Below are positions 51,960 to 64,000 of a DNA stretch of 64,000 bases, piece after piece; the stretch's first letter is position 1, and the number at the start of each line of letters is the position of its first letter. Under the pieces are notes generated by a model, which ran no database searches, had not been told where the DNA came from, and saw nothing but the letters and a program-made list of their open reading frames with translations. This DNA comes from an uncultured Polaribacter sp. (GTDB taxonomy: Bacteria > Bacteroidota > Bacteroidia > Flavobacteriales > Flavobacteriaceae): contig CANMHT010000002.1 in assembly GCA_947497755.1 (NCBI GenBank), forward strand, positions 372,001-436,000, given 5' to 3'. The position numbers were made by a program, and so were the translations under genes.

Positions 51960-54728
51960 ATGAAAAAAATTATACTAGCAATTACCATGTTAATTGCAGG
52001 GATGTCTTACGCTCAAGTTAAAGTTACTGGAGTAGTAAAAGACAGCTTAGGAAACCCTTTAGAAATGGCAAATGTAATCGCCTTAAATAAGAAAACAAAT
52101 GCCTTAGATTCTTACGGTTTTACTGATGCAAAAGGGAATTTTAAATTAACCTTAAAACCCAATGCTACTTATAGTATTAAGGCAAGTTATATTGGTTATA
52201 AAACTTCCGATGTATTGCTAAATACCAAAAATGTAGCCATAAAAAAAGACATTGTTTTAACATCAGACACAACTTTAGATGAGGTAGATATCACCTATAA
52301 AATTCCAGTTTCTATTAAAGGAGATACCTTGGTTTATGATGCAGATTCTTTTAAAGTAGGTACAGAAAAAAAATTAGGCGATGTCTTAAAAAGATTGCCT
52401 GGAGTAGAGGTAAATGACGATGGAGAAATTGAGGTTGAAGGAAAAAAAGTGGGAAAGGTAATGGTAGAAGGAAAAGACTTCTTTGATGGAGATTCTAAAA
52501 TTGCAACACAAAATATTCCGGCAAATGCAATTGACAAGGTGCAAATTTTAAAAAATTATAGCGAGGTTGGTCAGCTAAAAAGCGTTCAGGATAATTCTGA
52601 TAATCTAGCAATAAATATTAAGCTTAAAGAAGGGAAAAAGAACTTTTGGTTTGGAGAAGTTACAGCAGGATTAGGAGGAGATAGTAGGTATTTAGCACAT
52701 CCGAAATTGTTTTACTATAGTCCAAAATACAGCTTAAATATTATTACAGATATGAATAATATTGGGAAAGTTCCTTTTACTCGTAGAGACTATTTTAGAT
52801 TTACAGGAGGTTTTAGACAAGGAGGAAATAGCGGAACAGGATTTAACGTGTCTTCATCTGATATTGGATTTTTATCTATGCAAAACAATAGAGCTAAAGA
52901 AGTTGAAGCTAAGTTTGCTGCAGCAAATTTTAGTTACGCGCCAAAAAAGACATGGGATTTAAGTGGATTTGCAATTTATTCTGGAACTAAAACTGATATT
53001 GAGCAAAACAGTATAAGAACCTATAATAACCAAAATGGAAGTGCAATTAACTTAAGAGATAATTTTGTAACAAGATCAGAAGATTTAACAAATACCAATC
53101 AAAAAAGTGATTTGGCGTTATTTAAACTTAGTTCTAGCTATAAACCTAATGTAGACAATCACTTTGATTACGATGTCTTTGCAAAAATTTCAGATCAAAA
53201 AGAAATACAAAATTTAGTTTCTAATAGAACATTTTTTAAAGATCCATCTAAAGTAATACCGATAGATCAGGTTACTTCTCAAAATCCATTTTCAATCAAC
53301 CAAAATGCAAATTACTATTACACATTAAATGATAAAAATATCTTTGCTTTTAGTGCGCAACATTTATGGCAAAACGAAGATCCATTTTACAATGCTAAGT
53401 TAGAAGAACTGTCTTTTGCAAACTTGTTAAGTTTAACGAGCCCAAATGTTGGAGATCCTTATAATGTATCACAAAATAAGACCATAAAAACAAACAAACT
53501 AGATGCAAAATTAGATTATTATTATGTAATAAATTCTAAAAGTAATTTAAGTGTAAATGTAGGAACTACATTAAGCAAACAGCAATTTAATTCGAGTGTT
53601 TTTGAAACGTTAAGTGGTAATGAAAATCCGATTACTTCACCAAACACAATTAACGATGTAGATTATAGCTTTTCTGATGTTTATGCAGGATTCAATTATA
53701 AATTTATTACAGGTATTTTTACTTTTGATCAAGGGTTAACACTGCATTCATATTCTGCAAAGAATACACAGTTAGGAAGCGTAAGAGACGATAGTTTTTC
53801 GAAATTATTACCAAGTGCTTCTGTAAAACTACAATTGAAGAAATCAGAAACTTTACGATTGTCTTATAGACAGCAAGTAAGTTTCACAGATATCTATAGC
53901 GTTTCTCAAGCTTATGTATTTAACAATTACAATCGTTTGTATTCTGGAAATAGAAACTTAGAAAGCTCATATTCTCACAATGTAAACCTGAATTATTTTA
54001 GTTTTAACATGTTTAATTATACCAATGTATTTGCTTTTATCAACTACAATAAAAGAATCAATGCAAATATTGGTAGTGTATTAACCAACGGTGGTATAGA
54101 TCAAATTTCTACAACAATCAATTCGATTTTTCCAAACGAATCCTTATCAGGTTCTGCTAATTTGCAAAAAACGATTGGTAAGATAAAAGGATCTTTAGGG
54201 GCACGAGTTTCATTAGCAAAATCTAAAAACAGAATTGTTTCTTTAGTTGATGCAGATAATAATCCAGCAACTCCAGATGTAGAGGTTTTTGAAGATAGAG
54301 ACTCAAGATCTTTTAGTCAAACTTATAGAACCGGAATTAGCTCTAACTTTAGAACTGCACCTAATTTCGATTTTGGATATAATGTAACTATTAATGATTA
54401 TAGACAAGGGAATAACAATACCAAATACATTACGCACAGTCCGTATTTAAATTTAGATGTACTGTTTTTAAAGAACTTTACTTTTACTTCTAGATATACT
54501 TATAATAACTATAAAGATGAAGTAAGAACTATAAATAACTATAGCTTTTTAGATTTGGATTTAACTTATCAGAAAAAAGATAGTAAGTGGGAATATACAC
54601 TAGAAGTTACCAATGCATTAAACACAACATCAATTAACAGAGATAATACAAATGCCATTTATAACAGTACTTCATCATACATTATTCAACCAAGATATAC
54701 AGTGTTAAGTGTAAAGTATAATTTATAG
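51960..54728 (+). CDS. Outer-membrane beta-barrel protein with carboxypeptidase-like and plug-like domains
   Basis: A 922-residue TonB-receptor-like barrel. After the signal peptide (1-18) comes a carboxypeptidase-D-regulatory-like domain (about 20-105, VTGVVKDSLGNPLEMANV), then a plug-like part (KRLPGVEVNDDGEIEVEGKK in two halves), then a barrel to the terminal aromatic-rich strand ending YTVLSVKYNL. There is no evident SusD partner, so glycan import of the Sus type is unlikely. With GLPGLI proteins it forms a recurring flavobacterial unit of unknown substrate. Confidence 0.88.
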   Translation: MKKIILAITMLIAGMSYAQVKVTGVVKDSLGNPLEMANVIALNKKTNALDSYGFTDAKGNFKLTLKPNATYSIKASYIGYKTSDVLLNTKNVAIKKDIVLTSDTTLDEVDITYKIPVSIKGDTLVYDADSFKVGTEKKLGDVLKRLPGVEVNDDGEIEVEGKKVGKVMVEGKDFFDGDSKIATQNIPANAIDKVQILKNYSEVGQLKSVQDNSDNLAINIKLKEGKKNFWFGEVTAGLGGDSRYLAHPKLFYYSPKYSLNIITDMNNIGKVPFTRRDYFRFTGGFRQGGNSGTGFNVSSSDIGFLSMQNNRAKEVEAKFAAANFSYAPKKTWDLSGFAIYSGTKTDIEQNSIRTYNNQNGSAINLRDNFVTRSEDLTNTNQKSDLALFKLSSSYKPNVDNHFDYDVFAKISDQKEIQNLVSNRTFFKDPSKVIPIDQVTSQNPFSINQNANYYYTLNDKNIFAFSAQHLWQNEDPFYNAKLEELSFANLLSLTSPNVGDPYNVSQNKTIKTNKLDAKLDYYYVINSKSNLSVNVGTTLSKQQFNSSVFETLSGNENPITSPNTINDVDYSFSDVYAGFNYKFITGIFTFDQGLTLHSYSAKNTQLGSVRDDSFSKLLPSASVKLQLKKSETLRLSYRQQVSFTDIYSVSQAYVFNNYNRLYSGNRNLESSYSHNVNLNYFSFNMFNYTNVFAFINYNKRINANIGSVLTNGGIDQISTTINSIFPNESLSGSANLQKTIGKIKGSLGARVSLAKSKNRIVSLVDADNNPATPDVEVFEDRDSRSFSQTYRTGISSNFRTAPNFDFGYNVTINDYRQGNNNTKYITHSPYLNLDVLFLKNFTFTSRYTYNNYKDEVRTINNYSFLDLDLTYQKKDSKWEYTLEVTNALNTTSINRDNTNAIYNSTSSYIIQPRYTVLSVKYNL

Positions 54729-54755
54729 GATTGATTGATTTTTATAGATTGATTG

Positions 54756-54782
54756 GCGGATAGAAATATCCGCTTTTTTTTA
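54756..54782 (+). terminator. Terminator after the barrel gene
   Basis: Stem GCGGATA / TATCCGC with a GAAA tetraloop followed by eight or more T residues. Confidence 0.9.
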
Positions 54783-54874
54783 TGGATTTATAGTTGATTT
54801 TTGAGGTGTTTTTAACTTAAAATCTCCCATTGTTAAATCTATTTTTAAAGTCTATATTTACAAAAAAATAATTC

Positions 54875-56011
54875 ATGGAAGTATTTGATGTTGCCATTGT
54901 AGGTAGCGGTCCTGCAGGAGCTTCTGCAGCATTCACTTTAGCAAAAGAAAACCTATCTGTTGTAATCATAGAAAAAGATAGTTTACCAAGATATAAAACC
55001 TGTGGAGGAGGCTTTGCCTATAGAGGAAGAAGAAAAATGCCTTTTGATGTTAGTCAGGTTGTAGAAAGAGAGTTTTATAAACTAGATGTCTTTTTTGATA
55101 AAGAAGGAATTCATATTACACCAGAAAGAGAGCAACCTATAATTTCTATGGTAATGAGAGATGAGTTTGATCATTTACTAGTAGAAAAAGCAAAAGAGTT
55201 TGGGGCGAAGGTTTTAGACAATCATAAGCTTACTGGAATGTCTTTTGGAGAGCATATTACTTTGCATACTTCTAACGGAGATATTAGCTCAAAATTTGTG
55301 ATTGCTGCGGATGGAGCTTTGAGCCCAACAGCAAAACATACAGGTTGGAAAGAAACTCGTTATTTAATTCCGGCGTTAGAATATGAAGTAGAAGTGTTGC
55401 CTGAAGATTTTGAAAGACTTTCGAAACAAGTGCGATTAGATTTTGATGCTGTTCCTTTAGGGTATGGATGGAGTTTTCCAAAGAAAAATCATTTATCTAT
55501 TGGAGTAGCTTCTGCTAGAAGAACGAAAATCAACTTAAAAAAATACTATCAAAAATATTTAGAAACTTTAGGAATCAATGAGGTTGTAAAAGAAGAATTA
55601 CATGGGTTCCAAATACCGTTAAGCCCAAGAAAAGATGGTTTTGTTAAGAAGAATGTATTTTTAACTGGAGATGCAGCAGGTTTTGCAGATCCTTTAAGTG
55701 CTGAAGGAATTTCTAATGCCATATATTCTGGTAATTTAGCAGCAGAATCTATTATAGAAAGTGCATTAGATTCTGAAAAAGCAGGAGTTTTATATGAAGA
55801 AAAATTAGCAGCTTCTTTATTACCTGAGTTAAAAGTTGGAAGCTTTTTATCTAAACTTTTTTACGAGAATAAAATGATGAGAAACTTATTGCTAAAAAAG
55901 TATGGTGTAAGAATTTGTGAAGCGATGACAGATGTTTTAATGGGAGATAGAGAATATCCGTTAGATATTAAACAGCAATTAAAAGCAAAATTTAAAAAGA
56001 TGATTTTTTAA
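54875..56011 (+). CDS. Geranylgeranyl-reductase-family flavoprotein
   Basis: A FAD-dependent oxidoreductase of 378 residues related to geranylgeranyl reductases (ChlP, archaeal GGR). It has the dinucleotide-binding GSGPAGASAA at 11-20, the family's cysteine motif RYKTCGGGF at 40-48, and a second FAD motif LTGDAAGFADPLSAEGI near 265. Likely acts by reducing double bonds of an isoprenoid or lipid chain; the substrate is not known. The next gene begins 2 bases after it, giving a two-gene unit. Confidence 0.9.
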   Translation: MEVFDVAIVGSGPAGASAAFTLAKENLSVVIIEKDSLPRYKTCGGGFAYRGRRKMPFDVSQVVEREFYKLDVFFDKEGIHITPEREQPIISMVMRDEFDHLLVEKAKEFGAKVLDNHKLTGMSFGEHITLHTSNGDISSKFVIAADGALSPTAKHTGWKETRYLIPALEYEVEVLPEDFERLSKQVRLDFDAVPLGYGWSFPKKNHLSIGVASARRTKINLKKYYQKYLETLGINEVVKEELHGFQIPLSPRKDGFVKKNVFLTGDAAGFADPLSAEGISNAIYSGNLAAESIIESALDSEKAGVLYEEKLAASLLPELKVGSFLSKLFYENKMMRNLLLKKYGVRICEAMTDVLMGDREYPLDIKQQLKAKFKKMIF

Positions 56012-56013
56012 CA

Positions 56014-56787
56014 ATGGATATAAAGGCATTTAAATCACTATTGTTTGCATTTTATACTACCTTAGGATACCTGTTTTTATACATTTTCTTCGGGCTTATT
56101 TTAGATACTCCATATTTAGCAGCAAAATTTGAACATACGCAGTATCTTGCTCTAATAGCTTTAATTATTGGATTTGCAATTATTTACTTTAGAGTTGGGA
56201 AACGTGTAAAAGAGCAAATGTTATATGCAGTACTTTTAGGTTTTATTGGAGAGCATTTATTTTCTATTGGATTGGGAATGTATACGTATAGGTTAGGAAA
56301 TGTGCCTTTGTATATTCCTTTTGGTCATGCTGTGGTCTTAGTGGCCGTTATTTATTTTTGTAAAGAATCAATAGTAAAAGTTCACAAAAAACTTTTAGAG
56401 AAAATATTCAGCATTTTTATTCTTTTGTATGCAACCGCCTTTTTAGTTGTTGCAAATGATATATTCGGATTTGTAATGTCGCTTTTAGTGTTGTATTTAC
56501 TTAGAAACAAACCTAAAGAGCGTTTGTTTTATCTATCGATGTATATCGCTGTGGCATTTTTAGAAATTGTAGGAACTTCATATGGCTGTTGGTTTTGGCC
56601 AGAAACGGCATTTAATAATATTCCTTTTTTAAAAAGTGCCAATCCGCCAAGCGGAATTAGTCTTTTTTATTTCTTGTTAGATTTAGGAAGTTTATGGTTG
56701 TATAAAAAACGCCATGAAACTGCATGGAAACGTATGAAGAAGATTCGATTGATAAGAGCAAAGAAGTTAATATCATCTAATAAGTAG
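56014..56787 (+). CDS. Polytopic membrane protein paired with the isoprenoid reductase
   Basis: A 257-residue protein with about seven hydrophobic helices. Polar residues inside membrane regions (GEHLFSIGLGMYTYR, IPFGHAVV, and EIVGTSYGCWFWPE) suggest an enzyme or lipid-binding protein rather than a simple transporter, and loosely recall carotenoid hydratase or cyclase membrane families; I could not confirm that. Tight coupling to the reductase gene suggests a shared isoprenoid or lipid substrate. The C-terminus is strongly basic. Confidence 0.7.
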   Translation: MDIKAFKSLLFAFYTTLGYLFLYIFFGLILDTPYLAAKFEHTQYLALIALIIGFAIIYFRVGKRVKEQMLYAVLLGFIGEHLFSIGLGMYTYRLGNVPLYIPFGHAVVLVAVIYFCKESIVKVHKKLLEKIFSIFILLYATAFLVVANDIFGFVMSLLVLYLLRNKPKERLFYLSMYIAVAFLEIVGTSYGCWFWPETAFNNIPFLKSANPPSGISLFYFLLDLGSLWLYKKRHETAWKRMKKIRLIRAKKLISSNK

Positions 56788-56852
56788 TTAATATTAAATG
56801 GTTTATCTTAGGTTGAAATTGCTAGTTTAACTTTTTGTTAAGCAATCTCAAT

Positions 56853-61684
<4,832 letters not shown>

Positions 61685-61702
61685 TCTTTTTAAACCAAGT
61701 TT

Positions 61703-63421
61703 ATGAAAAGAATTATCGTCTTTTTTGCAGTTTTATTTGTGTTTGTTTCTTGTGAGAATCAAGTAGAAACCAAAGCAGATATTGTGATTACCAATGCCAA
61801 TGTTTATACCTTGCAATGGGATCAGCCGTCTTTGGATGGGAAACCTGCAGCCAATGCTCCTTTTTCTAATAATAAATGGCATTTTGATGCGGAAGCTATT
61901 GCGATTAAAAATAATTTGATTGCATTTGTGGGAACAACTAAAGAAGTACAAAAATTTATTGGAAAAACGACTCAATTGATAGATGCTAAAAATGCAGTTG
62001 TTATTCCTGGTTTGATTGAGTCTCATGGGCATTTACAAGAAATTGGTGAGCAAAAAGAAACAATAAGTTTAAGAGGTTTATCAGCAGAAGATATTGTAAA
62101 AACTATCATAGAGAAATCTAAAATGACTCCGAAAGGAGAATGGATTATTGCTTCTGGTTGGGATGAAGGAAAGTTTGCGAATAATTATCCAGATATGAAT
62201 TTGTTAAGTCAAAAAGTATCCAATCATCCAGTAGTTTTATATGGTTTAAGAGGTTTTGGAACCATGGGGAATAAACTGGCATTTGATAAAGCTGGTATTG
62301 ATAAAAACACCAAAACACCAGATGGAGGACAAATATTAAAAGATGCAAAAGGCAATTTAATATATGTGCTGCTTAACAATGCTAGAACACTTCTAAATAC
62401 TAAAGTGCCAGCAAGAACTCAGGCTCAAAAAGAACGTATTTTAAAATATGGACTAGAGCATTTGGCCTCTTTAGGTTTTACAACAACACATCATGCTGGA
62501 GTACGAGAAAATTACATGCCTGCTTATGAAAGTTTACATCAAAAAAATGAACTAGCACTTAGAGTTCATGCTTTTATAGCTACTACAAAACCTAATATTA
62601 ATTTGGTAAATAAATGGATTAAAAAGGGCCCGACAAAAGATGCTAATTCATTTTTACAAGTAAGGACATTTAAGGCGTATTATGATGGTTCATTAGGGTC
62701 AAGAGGCGCTAAATTTTTAAAGCCCTATTCTGATAAGCATAACCATACAGGAACAAGTGGAGAAGAATACGGTTTTTATTCTGATTTGGTAGAACGAGTA
62801 ATGGATGCTGGTTTTCAATTGGCAATTCATGCTATTGGAGACAAAGCAAATAGAGATGTCTTAGATTTTTATGAAAATTATTTTGAAAAACATCCTGCAT
62901 CTAAAGAGTTACGTCATAGAATTGAACATGTACAAATTATGCATCCAGATGATTTTTCGAGATTACATAAGTTAAATATTGTTGCTTCAATGGAGCCAGC
63001 GCATGCGGTAGAAGATATGCCTTGGGCAATTGATAGGATTGGAGATAGAGTGCAATATGGATATGCTTGGAGAACATTAAGAAAATACAATACATCGTTA
63101 ATTTTTAATTCTGATTTTGCAGGAACTAATCCAGATTTCTTTTATGGTATGTATTGTGCAACTACTAGAAAGAAATTGAATGATGATAAACAATGGATTG
63201 CTGAGGAGGTGCTTACTGTGGAAGAGTCTTTAAGGGCTTACACTATTTGGGGAGCTTATGCAGCAAAGCAAGAAAAATTAACTGGAACCATAGAAGCTGG
63301 TAAATGGGCAGATTTAACCTTTATTGATATAGATATTTTAAATAGTAAGCCCAAAGCTATTTTAAAAGGAAAGGTTTTAAAAACGATGGTAAACGGTAAG
63401 TTCATTTATGAAAAAAACTAA
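61703..63421 (+). CDS. YtcJ-like amidohydrolase lipoprotein, copy 2
   Basis: A paralogue of copy 1, 572 residues, lipobox FVSC (Cys17). Features are ESHGHL for the metal site, KAYYDGSLGSRGA, HAIGDKANRDVLDFYE, RIEHVQIMHPDDF and SDFAGTNPDFFYG. In copy 1 the HAIGDKAN segment reads HALGPRGN, so the two are diverged in the catalytic region and may have different substrates. It is 18 bases after the GH2 gene and ends at a convergent terminator. Confidence 0.9.
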   Translation: MKRIIVFFAVLFVFVSCENQVETKADIVITNANVYTLQWDQPSLDGKPAANAPFSNNKWHFDAEAIAIKNNLIAFVGTTKEVQKFIGKTTQLIDAKNAVVIPGLIESHGHLQEIGEQKETISLRGLSAEDIVKTIIEKSKMTPKGEWIIASGWDEGKFANNYPDMNLLSQKVSNHPVVLYGLRGFGTMGNKLAFDKAGIDKNTKTPDGGQILKDAKGNLIYVLLNNARTLLNTKVPARTQAQKERILKYGLEHLASLGFTTTHHAGVRENYMPAYESLHQKNELALRVHAFIATTKPNINLVNKWIKKGPTKDANSFLQVRTFKAYYDGSLGSRGAKFLKPYSDKHNHTGTSGEEYGFYSDLVERVMDAGFQLAIHAIGDKANRDVLDFYENYFEKHPASKELRHRIEHVQIMHPDDFSRLHKLNIVASMEPAHAVEDMPWAIDRIGDRVQYGYAWRTLRKYNTSLIFNSDFAGTNPDFFYGMYCATTRKKLNDDKQWIAEEVLTVEESLRAYTIWGAYAAKQEKLTGTIEAGKWADLTFIDIDILNSKPKAILKGKVLKTMVNGKFIYEKN

Positions 63422-63428
63422 AAGAAAA

Positions 63429-63461
63429 ACCTTGAATAGTTAACTATTCAAGGTCTTTTAT
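63429..63461. terminator. Terminator between the second amidohydrolase and metK
   Basis: A 26-base perfect palindrome (ACCTTGAATAGTT and its complement) followed by CTTTTAT on the plus strand and an A/G-rich tract on the other side; the convergent metK stop is at 63481. Confidence 0.8.
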
Positions 63462-63480
63462 AATAGAGTAATAACTTAAA

Positions 63481-64000
63481 TTATAAGTTAAAAGCTTCTT
63501 TTACTTTGTCTACAAAATCTAGCTTTTCCCAAGTGAAAGTTTCTACTTCTTGAGAAACAGTTTCTCCCATAGGGTTGCTAAATGTTACCGTTTTAACTTC
63601 TGGAGTTCGTCCCATATGTCCATAAGCAGCAGTTTCAGAATAAATAGGTGTTCTTAATTTTAAACGTTGCTCAATAAAGTAAGGACGCATGTCAAAAATA
63701 GTTTCTACTACTTTGCTAATTTCACCATCGGTCATATCTACAGTAGCAGTACCATAAGTTTCTACATTAATACTTGTAGGTTTAGCAACTCCAATTGCAT
63801 ACGAAACTTGTACTAAAACCTCTTTACATAATCCTGCAGCTACTAAGTTTTTAGCAATATGTCTTGTAGCATAAGCTCCAGATCTATCTACTTTAGAAGG
63901 GTCTTTTCCAGAAAAAGCTCCACCACCGTGAGCTCCTTTTCCTCCGTAAGTATCTACAATAATTTTACGACCTGTTAAACCAGTATCTCCGTGTGGACCA
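63481..64000 (-). CDS. metK: S-adenosylmethionine synthetase, 3' part (runs off the window)
   Basis: The C-terminal part of MetK, which makes S-adenosylmethionine from methionine and ATP. The visible reading frame starts beyond the window edge and includes [32 protein letters not shown] and [12 protein letters not shown], all typical of MetK, then the C-terminal domain. The frame is open up to base 64000, so the internal ATG at 63735 is not a start. The enzyme supplies the cofactor used by the ArsM and ArsS products encoded at the other end of the window, although they are not linked in an operon. Confidence 0.95.
   Translation of the reverse strand, partial: GPHGDTGLTGRKIIVDTYGGKGAHGGGAFSGKDPSKVDRSGAYATRHIAKNLVAAGLCKEVLVQVSYAIGVAKPTSINVETYGTATVDMTDGEISKVVETIFDMRPYFIEQRLKLRTPIYSETAAYGHMGRTPEVKTVTFSNPMGETVSQEVETFTWEKLDFVDKVKEAFNL

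Overview
The window looks like chromosome of a low-GC member of the Bacteroidota, most likely a marine Flavobacteriaceae; I cannot fix the genus. The evidence is the Bacteroidota-type -7 promoter element TAnnTTTG in front of many genes, a 287-residue RpoD without region 1.1, a flavobacterial mraZ-to-ftsZ cluster without murF or ddl, GLPGLI-family proteins, a TonB-receptor-like barrel, and a very long acidic FtsZ tail. Coding density is high. There is no gene-free stretch above 300 bases, and I saw no transposase, integrase or CRISPR array.

Layout. (1) 0.5-5.9 kb, minus strand: a compact set of genes that together match an arsenosugar biosynthesis locus: ArsM-type arsenite methyltransferase, purine nucleoside phosphorylase, DUF2064 glycosyltransferase, exported rhodanese, radical SAM ArsS, AhpD-like protein and DUF547 protein. 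(2) 6-17.4 kb: mixed housekeeping and metabolism: queuosine-precursor transporter, fabD, galE, a DegT aminotransferase, a penicillin-acylase-family hydrolase, an AlkB-like hydroxylase paired with an aldehyde dehydrogenase, an RluA-type pseudouridine synthase, engB and an alpha/beta hydrolase. (3) 17.5-32.9 kb, plus strand: the complete division and cell-wall cluster mraZ-rsmH-ftsL-ftsI-murE-mraY-murD-ftsW-murG-murC-ftsQ-ftsA-ftsZ, preceded by a three-unit repeat that looks like the MraZ operator. (4) 33-41.4 kb: yqeY, a tRNA-Arg with an unusual elbow pair, a divergent AraC regulator with an RND efflux operon, and a four-repeat lectin of the Oscillatoria agglutinin family. (5) 41.5-47.5 kb: CBS-domain protein, MtfA-like peptidase, rpe, rpoD, an ECF sigma factor with a small protein and an MscS-like channel, two candidate small RNAs sharing a G-rich hairpin loop, and a deoxynucleoside kinase. 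(6) 47.5-54.8 kb: a two-component system divergent from a small exported protein, two GLPGLI proteins and an outer-membrane barrel, with three TTAAC sites at 10-bp spacing between them. (7) 54.9-64 kb: a geranylgeranyl-reductase-like flavoprotein with a membrane partner, then a run of amidohydrolase lipoprotein, exported GH2 beta-galactosidase and second amidohydrolase lipoprotein, then the 3' part of metK.

The strongest leads for new biology are the arsenosugar locus (with an adenine-type residue in its nucleoside phosphorylase and two exported proteins in an otherwise cytosolic pathway), the OAA-family lectin with one altered site, the paired GGGGGA-loop RNAs at 46.6-46.8 kb, and the putative response-regulator site controlling the GLPGLI/barrel operon.
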